This document shows, in pieces, positions 34,024-41,743 of a DNA stretch of 43,931 nt. Numbering within the stretch: the stretch's first letter is position 1; every line of letters begins with the position of its first letter. The notes under the pieces were generated by a model that was not told the DNA's origin, did not search any database, and was given only the letters and a program-made list of their open reading frames with translations. Where the stretch lies: assembly GCA_905210995.1 (NCBI GenBank), contig CAJLZE010000008.1, positions 1 to 43,931 on the forward strand. Direction: 5' to 3'. The position numbers were made by a program, and so were the translations under genes. This stretch comes from an uncultured Anaerotruncus sp. GTDB taxonomy: Bacteria; Bacillota; Clostridia; Oscillospirales; CAG-272.

Positions 34024-35457
34024 TCAGATCTTTGCAAAGTCAAAACCAAGCATTTTTGCAAGCGCTTCAAGCTCTGCAGTAACATCACCGTGAGCTATGC
34101 CGTAGTGCTGCGTTACACCGTTTGCCGCTATGCCGGCAAACAGTTCTTCGGGCGTCATATTGCCGTGCGGTGCAAAATCCGCATGAGAATAGGACGCAAG
34201 GTAATGCTTTGTCGGCAGAACGTCAACGAGGGTGCATACCATCTTCATTTTTCCGTCTTTTTCCGACATATGCAGCATAGTCTTTGTGCCTTCGGGGAAA
34301 ACGTACCATGCAAAAGGAGCTCCGGCATATTTCCAACCGCTCTTTGCGAAACGCTCGTCACGTGCGATTATCATTTTTCCCTCGGGATCACGATAATCGT
34401 TCGGTCCTGCGTGTCCCGCGGCAAAGGTCCCGCGCACATGATCGATATAGAAAGGCTCGATGAAGTTTGAGCGACGTCCGGTCAGTGCGTGCAGTATGTA
34501 AGTTGCAAGACCGCCGCCTATGTCACCCTCGGGAACGGTAACGAGCGGCAGGTCGGCACTCGTCGGAGCAAAACCGGGACGCAGTCCCACTTCTCGGAAA
34601 AGCACCGTATCTATGTCATTGAGGACGAGCAGGTCGGTATCCGCCTTAATGGCTATGCGCTCCATCGCGTACGATGCACGGACCGATGCGTCGAGCTTTT
34701 CCATGTCAACGTTCGGATATACCTCATGGTTCGCGGTGAGTTCCTTCACTATTCCCTTCACCGTATCATCGGAGGTGCCGTTTATTTCATTTACGAGCTC
34801 GGATATCGAAAGAAAATGTATCTCCGGTCCCACCTTCATGAAAAGATTGTAGGGGTCGAGGTATGTAGCCCACATCGCCTCGTTGAAGCAGGAGAGCAGC
34901 GATATTCGCGCATGGCGCAGCGTAGAGCGCACACGGGCTGCGGATGCGAATATTTTCTGCTTTTCAACGACCGTGTCAAGAGTGCCGATGGCCATGTCGC
35001 TCATCGGTCTGTCAAAGCGGCGGAAAGAGCCGCTGGCTTCCTGAAATCCCACAAGTGCACCTGCGGAAAGGAAGTCGATAAACTGGTCCTCATCGTTCGT
35101 ATCGGTTATGGCGAGCGAATCTCGCACCACCGACATAAAGAACAGCGGCATCTGCGGCAACTCGCGCAGAAAACGGATCCAGGCAAAATCCTCCGCCCAT
35201 GAAAGAAAACCTGCCGCAACGCAGTCAACACCCTCGTTGTAGAAAAGGCGTGCTGCCCTTTCCGCGCCGTCACGCTCCCATACAGGACCGGGATATACGA
35301 CATCGGCAAATTCCTGTATCTTATTAATATATGCAGCGGCTTCGGCATCCTTTCTGACCGCATATGTACCGCGTACGGTACCTTCGCCGAGAGCGCGAAA
35401 GCGTTCTGCTTCAATAAGCAGCACTCCTATCTTTGGTTTGCGAAAGATCTCCGTCAT
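34024..35457 (-). CDS. L-fucose/L-arabinose isomerase family protein
   Basis: A 477-aa protein of the L-fucose/L-arabinose isomerase fold, which interconverts aldoses and ketoses with a divalent metal. PKIGVLLIEAERFR opens domain 1. VPEGDIGGGLATYILHALTG corresponds to the catalytic-Glu/metal region of the C-terminal domain. HVRGTFAAGHAG and HYGIAHGDVTAELEALAKMLG correspond to the remaining active-site and C-terminal blocks. The overall sequence is distant from AraA and FucI, so the substrate could be a different sugar. The ATG at 35457 with GAGGAG at 9 nt is chosen over a TTG two codons upstream. It is the central enzyme of the operon between the phosphoesterase and the DJ-1 protein. Confidence 0.82.
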   Translation of the reverse strand: MTEIFRKPKIGVLLIEAERFRALGEGTVRGTYAVRKDAEAAAYINKIQEFADVVYPGPVWERDGAERAARLFYNEGVDCVAAGFLSWAEDFAWIRFLRELPQMPLFFMSVVRDSLAITDTNDEDQFIDFLSAGALVGFQEASGSFRRFDRPMSDMAIGTLDTVVEKQKIFASAARVRSTLRHARISLLSCFNEAMWATYLDPYNLFMKVGPEIHFLSISELVNEINGTSDDTVKGIVKELTANHEVYPNVDMEKLDASVRASYAMERIAIKADTDLLVLNDIDTVLFREVGLRPGFAPTSADLPLVTVPEGDIGGGLATYILHALTGRRSNFIEPFYIDHVRGTFAAGHAGPNDYRDPEGKMIIARDERFAKSGWKYAGAPFAWYVFPEGTKTMLHMSEKDGKMKMVCTLVDVLPTKHYLASYSHADFAPHGNMTPEELFAGIAANGVTQHYGIAHGDVTAELEALAKMLGFDFAKI

Positions 35458-35587
35458 TTTCAATTACTCCTCTCGTAACACGGGCTTTTTCCCGTAATTT
35501 ACCGCAGTCATTTCCGACATCCGGTAAAGCCTGCGGCATATCGATCAACCTTGCGAGAACAACATGAAGATCATTTTTTACAAGTGT

Positions 35588-35593
35588 ATTATA
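35588..35593 (-). promoter_or_regulatory. Possible internal -10 before the isomerase gene
   Basis: The 219-nt gap 35458–35676 between phosphoesterase and isomerase genes contains TATAAT on the minus strand (35588–35593) with TG immediately before it but no convincing -35. A small hairpin ACGGG/CCCGT lies near 35478–35495. Internal transcription of the last four genes is possible. I see no gene in this gap. Confidence 0.35.
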
Positions 35594-35676
35594 CAGCCGT
35601 ACTGCCGCCTTTTCTATCAGAATAGTATGAAAAATTATCAATATCATATTATTCACCTGTGCGGAGGATCAAACTG

Positions 35677-36516
35677 TCAGAATTTAAGGCTCCGTTTATC
35701 CTGCGTACTGTATGGGACGTGCACCGCTTGACCGTCATCCATCACAACATCGTTTTCCTGCACCAAATACGCAGAGCGCAGCGAATGATCTCCGAGGTAC
35801 AGGTCGCGGAATCCCCACATGCATCTGAGCGTGTCCTTTTTCATTCCCGAATACGAATAGTTGCCTGTGCGCAGCAGATTTTTTATGCCGTCGCCTGCCG
35901 GCAACTCCGCTATATTGGAACAATGGTTGTGCCCGGCAAACAGACAAAGTATATCGGGATCGGCAAGGAAGTTTCCGAGCTCGGAGCTCTCCTTGGTTAT
36001 ATAAACATGGTGCGAGCAGAGAATGAACTTTTTTCCCGGATAACTGTTCATTATCTTTCTCATGCCTTCAATATCCATGGGCGTGTAGGTGCCATCGCTG
36101 TGCTCGGTGGGATCAAGATCGGCGCCGTAGCTGTCCCAGAGAATAAAAACATAATTTCCGCACTCCACGGTGAAGCTTCGCGGAAAACCCGTGATCTCGC
36201 GCCATTTGGCATCACCGTACTGCTCATGATTTCCCGCGATCATATAGTACGGAGTCGGCAGGTCGCAGCAACAGGTGTTTATGAAATCGGTCGTATTGCA
36301 TATGCCGCGCGCAAGGTACGAGCCTTTTATCAGCCACTTCCAGTGGTCAAGCGAATAGTCGCCGAGAAAGAGTATAAATTCATAAGGATCCCGCTCGTAT
36401 TCGGCATTCAGATCACGCGCCATACGTTCAATACGCTCACGCGTGGGCACACCGTACCAGTCGATGTGACAAAAATGTGCATCGGATGCTATAATGATTC
36501 TTTTTTCTTTTTTCAT
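35677..36516 (-). CDS. Calcineurin-like metallophosphoesterase
   Basis: A 279-aa dimetal phosphoesterase. The metal-binding series is complete: ASDAHFCHID (D-x-H), FLGDYSLD (GD), AGNHEQY (GNHE), LCSHHVYI (H), and FAGHNHCSN (GHNH). No signal peptide. The start is the ATG one base after the stop of the lipoprotein gene; an open frame continues upstream but would overlap that gene. Possible substrates are sugar phosphates, cyclic nucleotides or phosphodiesters; the operon context favours a sugar-linked substrate (inference). Confidence 0.88.
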   Translation of the reverse strand: MKKEKRIIIASDAHFCHIDWYGVPTRERIERMARDLNAEYERDPYEFILFLGDYSLDHWKWLIKGSYLARGICNTTDFINTCCCDLPTPYYMIAGNHEQYGDAKWREITGFPRSFTVECGNYVFILWDSYGADLDPTEHSDGTYTPMDIEGMRKIMNSYPGKKFILCSHHVYITKESSELGNFLADPDILCLFAGHNHCSNIAELPAGDGIKNLLRTGNYSYSGMKKDTLRCMWGFRDLYLGDHSLRSAYLVQENDVVMDDGQAVHVPYSTQDKRSLKF

Positions 36517-36517
36517 T

Positions 36518-38680
36518 TCAGTTATACTTCTTAAGCAGTTCAAGATAGATGGATCTGTAATCGGGAAGCTTTTCGCCCGACGGCGTGTACGGGAGATCAA
36601 GCTCTGCAAGACCCGCGCCGGAAACGATTATCTTCTTTGTGAAATCGGCTTTGCATATGTATTCGTTGGACGGAGAATATGATGTCGTTGTGATCATACT
36701 TTCAAATACAGCTTGCGGCGCACCGTTGAGAGTTCCGTATATCGGCGCGGGCCACAGCACAACGGGAGCGGCAGCTTCTTTGTATACCTTGACCGTTGCT
36801 CCCTCATACCCGTGATGTGCAAACTGCACGATATCGGATTTTATCGCAGCAGGGGCAAGAAACGAGGTCATAACATCACTTGACGCCGTCTCTATGTCAC
36901 CCAGAAACAGTATTCTCTGCCCCGCTACCGTAATGGCAAAAACCGTGGTCGTGTCATTGACTACCGCATCACTCATCCGCTGCGGGTAAAGATCTTCATG
37001 GGTAAAGAGCACCTCCGCTTTTGCATCTGCGATACAGAACGTCATTCCGGAATGAATGCGATCATATATCTGCGCCCCCTTCCACTTCTTCATAAAGCTG
37101 ACGAGTGTCGGCGCGGTGTTGCTTTCAAGTCCCGCATATCCGCGAGTTGGAAAATTACAATAAAACGCCTTCACCGTCACCTTGTCGGAATATTTTTCGG
37201 TGAACTTCTTGAGGCACCCGTAATGATCATAATGCAGGTGTGTAATAAACCATGCCGATATGACAGGCTGCTTGCCGTCGGCGGTATTTGCCATCAAAAG
37301 TTCATAAAGCCCGTCAGCTTCACGGTTGGTCGCATAACCGCCGCCAACCACTATGAATGTCCCGTCCGCGAGACGTATCACATATGACATTCCGCCGTTT
37401 GATGCAGAGCCAACAACATCGACCGGCAGCTGCCATAGCTTCTGCCCCGATGCAGCCGGCGCATCTTGCTGCTCTGCCAACGGATATTTTGTTCCCGATT
37501 TTTCGGCGTAAACGCGCAGCATACCGAGGCTGCTTATATATGAGACATAAAGATCGTTATTTTTGCCTTCAAGAAGCGTGTATCGGTTTCCGCCGAGCGA
37601 ATATTCGCCGAGGATCGAAAATCCAGAATTTTTCGCCGATGTAACGTAAAAGCTGTAATCGGCTTCATTTATTCCGTCATAACACAGCACGGTGCTGTTG
37701 TCGTCAAATACATAACCGCCGAGGCTTTTCCCGGCACTGACCTCCGGTATCCCTTCAGCCCATGCGGCCGAAAGCTTCTCGCCCTCAATATCAGACGGTA
37801 TTACAATGACATCACCGGAAAATGTCCCCGAAACAGCAGCTGCCAGCTTGGACGAAAGCATATCGACCGCCGCGCCTATGTTGCTGTCCATGCCGGCTCC
37901 GACAGCAATCTTTTTTCCGTATGCGGCACACTTCACATCGAAATATCCCATCGAGTCGTAAAGTTCGGTGCTTTCTGGACGGTTCGTTCTTCCTATAAGT
38001 ATTTCATATGAGTCATCTGATGCTTTTACCGAATTATCGGTCTTTATGCTGACCGAACAACCAAGCATAGACTTGAGTTTGTCATAAAGCCCGTTTACGG
38101 CTTTTACGGTAGCCTGATCGCAGTCCTCCTGAAATATGATCTCATATTTCAGGGCACCGCCCGCGATCAGCGGCACCGCCTCGTCGGGAACGGCTCCGGT
38201 AATGCTGAGACCTTCTTCAATGCAAAAGTCGCCGTCTTTTGTCACGACGGCTTCAAGCAGACTTTCGACTGCATTGCACAGAAGCGATTCGTTCCGCGCC
38301 GCAATAAAGATCTTTCCGTCGGCAAAACTCACTTTCCATCCGTCGCTGCCGAGCGTCGCGGCAAGATCACCGCTTCCGGTGCGACCGCATACGCCTATTA
38401 CTATTTCGTGCTCGGTCTCGGCATATTTTCCGGTGTCATCCGTGCGTCGCTCAAGCCGAACTCCGCACAGCTTTTCTATGCTGTCAGCCAAAGAGAGCGA
38501 CAGCTCCTTGACGGCGCTCCCCGAGTCCTTGCCGACGATTATAACATAATCGCTTTTCCCGTCGCCGACGATAGGACACAGGACTTTTTCTTGCTCACTA
38601 TCCGCGCGATCGCCGCATGAAGCAAGCAGCAGCATCACCGCCGCCAGCCAAGACAGTATGTGTATGATCCTTAGTTTCAT
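36518..38680 (-). CDS. Lipoprotein with tandem glycosidase-N-like domains and an MBL hydrolase domain
   Basis: A 720-aa secreted lipoprotein. The signal peptide ends in a lipobox LASC with C22 as the acylated residue. Residues ~35–165 and ~175–295 look like two related copies of the small alpha/beta domain found ahead of many glycoside hydrolases (EIVIGVCGRTGSGDL in copy 1, EILIGRTNRPESTEL in copy 2). Residues ~315–420 are beta-rich. Residues ~430–700 are a metallo-beta-lactamase fold with THLHYDHYG (H481, H483, D485, H486), ILFLGDIE and FAHHGYEG. The MBL part resembles the ComEC-type hydrolase domain. The first gene of the sugar operon, it should face the outside of the cell. GTG at 38689 is an alternative start. 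Confidence 0.85.
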   Translation of the reverse strand: MKLRIIHILSWLAAVMLLLASCGDRADSEQEKVLCPIVGDGKSDYVIIVGKDSGSAVKELSLSLADSIEKLCGVRLERRTDDTGKYAETEHEIVIGVCGRTGSGDLAATLGSDGWKVSFADGKIFIAARNESLLCNAVESLLEAVVTKDGDFCIEEGLSITGAVPDEAVPLIAGGALKYEIIFQEDCDQATVKAVNGLYDKLKSMLGCSVSIKTDNSVKASDDSYEILIGRTNRPESTELYDSMGYFDVKCAAYGKKIAVGAGMDSNIGAAVDMLSSKLAAAVSGTFSGDVIVIPSDIEGEKLSAAWAEGIPEVSAGKSLGGYVFDDNSTVLCYDGINEADYSFYVTSAKNSGFSILGEYSLGGNRYTLLEGKNNDLYVSYISSLGMLRVYAEKSGTKYPLAEQQDAPAASGQKLWQLPVDVVGSASNGGMSYVIRLADGTFIVVGGGYATNREADGLYELLMANTADGKQPVISAWFITHLHYDHYGCLKKFTEKYSDKVTVKAFYCNFPTRGYAGLESNTAPTLVSFMKKWKGAQIYDRIHSGMTFCIADAKAEVLFTHEDLYPQRMSDAVVNDTTTVFAITVAGQRILFLGDIETASSDVMTSFLAPAAIKSDIVQFAHHGYEGATVKVYKEAAAPVVLWPAPIYGTLNGAPQAVFESMITTTSYSPSNEYICKADFTKKIIVSGAGLAELDLPYTPSGEKLPDYRSIYLELLKKYN

Positions 38681-38720
38681 TCCGTTCACCTGCTTTCGTA
38701 TTTGTTATTTCTAAAAGCCG

Positions 38721-38748
38721 TTTTTCGATCGGCTCTGATTTTTTCGAT
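38721..38748. promoter_or_regulatory. Direct repeat, candidate AraC-regulator operator
   Basis: TTTTTCGAT occurs at 38721–38729 and again at 38740–38748, 19 bp from start to start. It lies between the two divergent start codons, 25 bp upstream of the regulator's -35 and 41–68 bp ahead of the lipoprotein start. AraC proteins usually bind direct repeats about 21 bp apart with one half-site next to the -35 of the target, so this arrangement fits an operator for the minus-strand operon. Confidence 0.5.
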
Positions 38749-38773
38749 TTCATACTATTTCCGTCCGTCTGTG

Positions 38774-38802
38774 TTGACAAGCGGCAATACGACTGATATA
38801 AT
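38774..38802 (+). promoter_or_regulatory. Perfect consensus SigA promoter of the AraC gene
   Basis: TTGACA (38774–38779) and TATAAT (38797–38802) with a 17-nt spacer and TGA before the -10. Both hexamers match consensus fully. The start codon is 40 nt downstream. Confidence 0.88.
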
Positions 38803-38842
38803 GATGATAAAATATAACTTTTTTGCACACGGAGATTCACAC

Positions 38843-39745
38843 ATGAAGTACAAAATAGAATCCGAAGCGGAAGCCAATGGCGAAAAAAGATATTTTGATA
38901 TTTATATATATCCCGTAAAGGGACCGGGCAAGGTCTGCCAACCGCATATTCACTCATATTTTGAGTTGTTTTACTGCCGCGGCGGCAGTATAGTGTATAT
39001 ATGCAATGAGGAAAGGATTCATCTTGACGAGGATGATATCATAATAGTGTATCCCAGCGTCGTACATTACACGATAGCCCCGCGCGATGTCGATATAACA
39101 AAATTCACTCAGCATGTCATCAAATTCTCGGCTGAATTTCTCTTGCCGCAGCTTCAGACGCCCGCCGACATACAGTATCTTCTCCTGCCCGTGAATTTCG
39201 GTGCACCGTATACCGTCATACGCGTAGGAAACCCGGAGCATGATTATATCTATCGGCTCATAAAGGAGACCATAGCCGAAAAAATAGAAAAACCGCTCGA
39301 ATATGAGCTTGCGCTAAGGGCAAATATTTCTCTTCTATACCTTTGGATGCTCAGAAATCACGCACAACCGGGTGGAGCAGGAGATACGGGAGCCAAGGAG
39401 TGCCCGTCATATCACGCAGAGATAATAAGCCGATCTGTCGAATATATAAAAGAGCATTACAACGAGCCGATCTCAATGAGCGATGTGGCACAATTCTGTA
39501 ATGTGAATTATACTTATTTCTGCCGGCTGTTCCGACAGTATACCAACCGCAAATTCAGTGATTACCTGCTCGACTACCGCATAAAGAAAGCACGCATATT
39601 CCTGCTCAAGTCAAGCAGTTCAATACTCGACGTATCAATGAAATGCGGGTTTGACAGCGTGTCGTACTTTATCAGAAAATTTCGCGAATCGACAGGTCTG
39701 ACTCCGAAAAAATTCCGGGAGCGCTATACAAAATCAGAAGCCTGA
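38843..39745 (+). CDS. AraC family transcriptional regulator
   Basis: A 300-aa regulator. The N-terminal cupin-like sensor domain has HIHSYFELFYCRGGS and HLDEDDIIIVYPSVVHYTI, typical of sugar-sensing AraC proteins. The C-terminal ~100 residues carry two HTH motifs: MSDVAQFCNVNYTYFCRLFRQYT and SILDVSMKCGFDSVSYFIRKFRESTGLTPKKFRERY. The start is the ATG with GGAG at 8 nt; the open frame runs further upstream through the promoter. It is divergent from the six-gene sugar operon and separated from it by a promoter and a direct repeat, so it most likely activates that operon in response to a sugar. Confidence 0.93.
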   Translation: MKYKIESEAEANGEKRYFDIYIYPVKGPGKVCQPHIHSYFELFYCRGGSIVYICNEERIHLDEDDIIIVYPSVVHYTIAPRDVDITKFTQHVIKFSAEFLLPQLQTPADIQYLLLPVNFGAPYTVIRVGNPEHDYIYRLIKETIAEKIEKPLEYELALRANISLLYLWMLRNHAQPGGAGDTGAKECPSYHAEIISRSVEYIKEHYNEPISMSDVAQFCNVNYTYFCRLFRQYTNRKFSDYLLDYRIKKARIFLLKSSSSILDVSMKCGFDSVSYFIRKFRESTGLTPKKFRERYTKSEA

Positions 39746-39756
39746 ACGCCATAAAC

Positions 39757-39795
39757 CGGGCTGCCGCGTCAAAAAACGCGACAGCCCGATATTTT
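39757..39795. terminator. Bidirectional terminator between the AraC gene and the surface protein
   Basis: CGGGCTG (39757–39763) pairs with CAGCCCG (39782–39788). After one C·A mismatch the stem continues CGCGT/ACGCG. ATATTTTTAT follows on the plus strand, and an A6 run in the loop gives Ts on the other strand. The same stem, including the mismatch, recurs at 41709–41736. Confidence 0.8.
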
Positions 39796-40836
39796 TATAT
39801 TTTTCTTTCTTTTCTCGAGCGCGCGGAAACAATTGTCACACAGGATGACAGAACGGCAACTATAACAAGGACAACGACAATCGTCCGGTTGTCACCGGTA
39901 CCGGGGTTATCTTGACGCGGCGTTGTATCGGCAGACTCGCCGGGCGCAGTGGTACCGGGAGTTTCTTCGCCTGCAGTAGTACCGGGAGTCTTGGGGTCGA
40001 TCACAATGCCTTTCCTTAACGATTTTTCCGGGGTCTTTTACGATCTCAATGCCGATATCGCAGAGTCCGCTGTGCATATAGCCGCTGACGGTAGCATTGG
40101 TGATCGTCAGTACGGGGTATATCGTAACGTTACCGATGAGCCCACCATAGGCATTCTGCTTGTCGCATTTGTCTTTCACGCCGTCTTTGATAACGCCGTT
40201 GAAAGAAACGTTGGATACGACAGCTTCAAGATCGTTCTTTTTTCCGGTATAGACCTGACCGATTATGCCGCCGGTAAACGTGCCGCCTGCACTGAGAACG
40301 ACATCATTTACATGAACGTTGTCGATAACGGTCTTGCCGCCCGTGCGGATAAGCCCCACAACAGTACCGAGGCATTTCTGAGTAGCCTTCAGATAGCTCT
40401 TTTCCACATTGAGATCGCGAATCACGGCACCGCAAACAAAGCGAAAGAGCCCCGCGCCGTCGCTTGTCGTATAATCAAATGTACCGTCGTTATAAAGACC
40501 TTTTATTGTGTGGCTGTTTCCTTCAAAAGTCCCTCCGAAGGTGCGTATCCCGTCCCACACAACGGGCTTTTCGCCTTCCTTGAGCGCGGTAACATCCATT
40601 CCGGGGTTGAGATCTATGTCCGTGGTAAGCACGAACGTCTTGCCCGCGGTTGCGGAATAGTCGTTTTTGTTTTCGGAGTGCGTATTTACATACTCGGCAA
40701 GCGCAATGAGGTCGGCAGCAGAGCTGATATTTACCGTGCTTGCGCTCATATCAAGCGCTGAGGCAGGCACGCAGCACGTCGCCGCAAGCAGTGCAACCGT
40801 AAGCGCCGCGAGCATTAAAGCAGCTGTTCTTTTCAT
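39795..40836 (-). pseudogene. Cell-wall-anchored GLUG-like surface protein with a frameshift
   Basis: The gene starts with a signal peptide (MKRTAALMLAALTVALLAAT, cleavage after ASA) and a good SD AAGGAG. The ~240-residue ectodomain has GLUG-like repeats (GTVVGLI, GGIIGQV, GGLIGNV) as in bacterial adhesins. In frame 0 the protein degrades near 40040 into an arginine-rich tail ending at 39907. A second frame on the same strand, from about 40020 to 39795, supplies the natural C-terminus: Pro/Thr/Gly-rich spacer, NPGTGDN sorting-like signal, a membrane helix and a basic tail SRKERKI. Joining them needs a +1 shift in the stretch with C4 and A5 runs (40023–40033). This is either an inactivating indel, a phase-variable tract, or a sequencing error. 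Confidence 0.8.
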
Positions 40837-40860
40837 ATTTCGATATCTCCTTTTTCCGGA

Positions 40861-40940
40861 TTATTTGAGTTTATCGAGGTTGGCGTATATATCCGCCAGA
40901 GATTCCTTCCATGTCTGAACATATTTCTCGTAGTAGACAG
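40861..40940 (-). pseudogene. 3' remnant of an unknown minus-strand gene
   Basis: Minus-strand codons ending in TAA at 40861–40863 read VYYEKYVQTWKESLADIYANL and then DKLK, which looks like a genuine helical protein C-terminus. Reading upstream, the frame runs into sequence that belongs to the plus-strand GH2-like piece (from about 40940–40965), so the rest of the gene is missing. It lies 24 nt upstream of the surface-protein start and in the same orientation. I cannot name the family. Confidence 0.5.
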
Positions 40941-41135
40941 GGTACGGTCGCTCTTTCGCGTACAAGCACGACCGATGCGGAAGGCAACGGTGATTTCTGC
41001 TTTATTGTCAACGGTCGGCGCATATTTGCGATGGGCACCAACTGGGTACCCATGGACGCCTTCCATTCAAATGATATAAACCGTATAGATTGCGCTATGG
41101 AAATGGCAAACGACCTCGGCTGCAATATCATATGA
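40940..41135 (+). pseudogene. Internal fragment of a GH2 beta-mannosidase-like gene
   Basis: About 65 codons read …RTSTTDAEGNGDFCFIVNG then RRIFAMGTNWVPMDAFHSND and INRIDCAMEMANDLGCNII, then TGA. This is the segment just before the catalytic barrel in GH2 beta-mannosidases, where the family continues with VRCWGGNVYE. The ~300–600 preceding residues and the catalytic part are both absent. The piece abuts the minus-strand remnant on the left and the gmhA-like sequence on the right. An apparent ATG at 40911 belongs to the antisense of the left remnant and is not a real start. Confidence 0.75.
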
Positions 41136-41703
41136 GATCATCGCCGATACATACCGCACAGGAGGAAAATTGCTCGTGTGCGGAAACGGCGGTTCGGCTG
41201 CGGACAGCGAACACATTGTCGGCGAACTTATGAAGTCATTTCTTGTCCGCCGCCCGGTGCCCGAAAAGTTTGTGGAATCGCTTTCTGCCTACGGCAGCGA
41301 AGGTGCCGCACTGGCAGACGGACTTGAAGCCGGGCTTCCCGCAATTTCACTTTGCGGACACCCCGCGCTTTCAACCGCATTTCTCAACGATGCGGAACCC
41401 ACAATGACATTTGCGCAGCAAACAGCCGCGCTCGGAAGAGAAGGCGATGTTCTGCTTGCAATATCAACTTCAGGTAATTCCCGCAACTGCGTGCTGGCTG
41501 CAATTACAGCCAAAGCTGCAGGGATGCACACCGTCGCGCTTACCGGAGAAAAGTCTTCGCGCCTTTCGGAAATAGCTGATATAACAGTGCGCGCACCTGC
41601 TCGCGAAACATTCATCGTGCAGGAATATCATCTTCCGATATATCACTGCCTGTGTGCAATGCTCGAATGTGAATTCTTCGGAACCGAAAAAAGGATACAT
41701 TGA
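41134..41703 (+). pseudogene. SIS-domain sedoheptulose-7-phosphate isomerase-like gene lacking its 5' end
   Basis: About 190 codons of a GmhA-like phosphoheptose isomerase. Recognisable family text starts at EIIADTYRTGGKLLVCGNG followed by GSAADSEHIVGELMKSF; later STSGNSRNCVLAAITAKAAG and the C-terminal HLPIYHCLCAMLECEFF. The ~35-residue N-terminal helix that completes the tetramer active site is missing, and the reading frame upstream runs into the GH2-like fragment. An AGGAGG 4 nt before a TTG at 41170 could in principle allow expression of a truncated protein, but that AGGAGG simply encodes the TGGK of the family. Confidence 0.8.
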
Positions 41704-41708
41704 AACCG

Positions 41709-41736
41709 GGGCTGCCGCGCTAACGCGCGACAGCCC
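41709..41736. terminator. Second copy of the GGGCTG-type hairpin
   Basis: GGGCTG (41709–41714) pairs with CAGCCC (41731–41736); then the same C·A mismatch as at 39764/39781 and a CGCG/CGCG inner stem. TCATAAATTATT follows, a weak T-tract. It separates the convergent gmhA-like fragment and cotJC. Confidence 0.7.
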
Positions 41737-41743
41737 TCATAAA

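Noticed and set aside
35411..35656. 81-codon minus-strand open frame between isomerase and phosphoesterase
   Set aside because: It overlaps the isomerase start and its SD in another frame, and the sequence looks like a leader with a possible -10 rather than a protein.
40911..41135. 74-codon plus-strand gene starting at ATG 40911
   Set aside because: Its first ten codons are the antisense of the minus-strand remnant; only the part from about 40940 resembles GH2.
41170..41703. Intact short gmhA starting at TTG 41170 with AGGAGG
   Set aside because: The AGGAGG encodes the conserved TGGK residues, and family sequence continues upstream of the TTG, so this is a 5'-truncated gene rather than a natural start.
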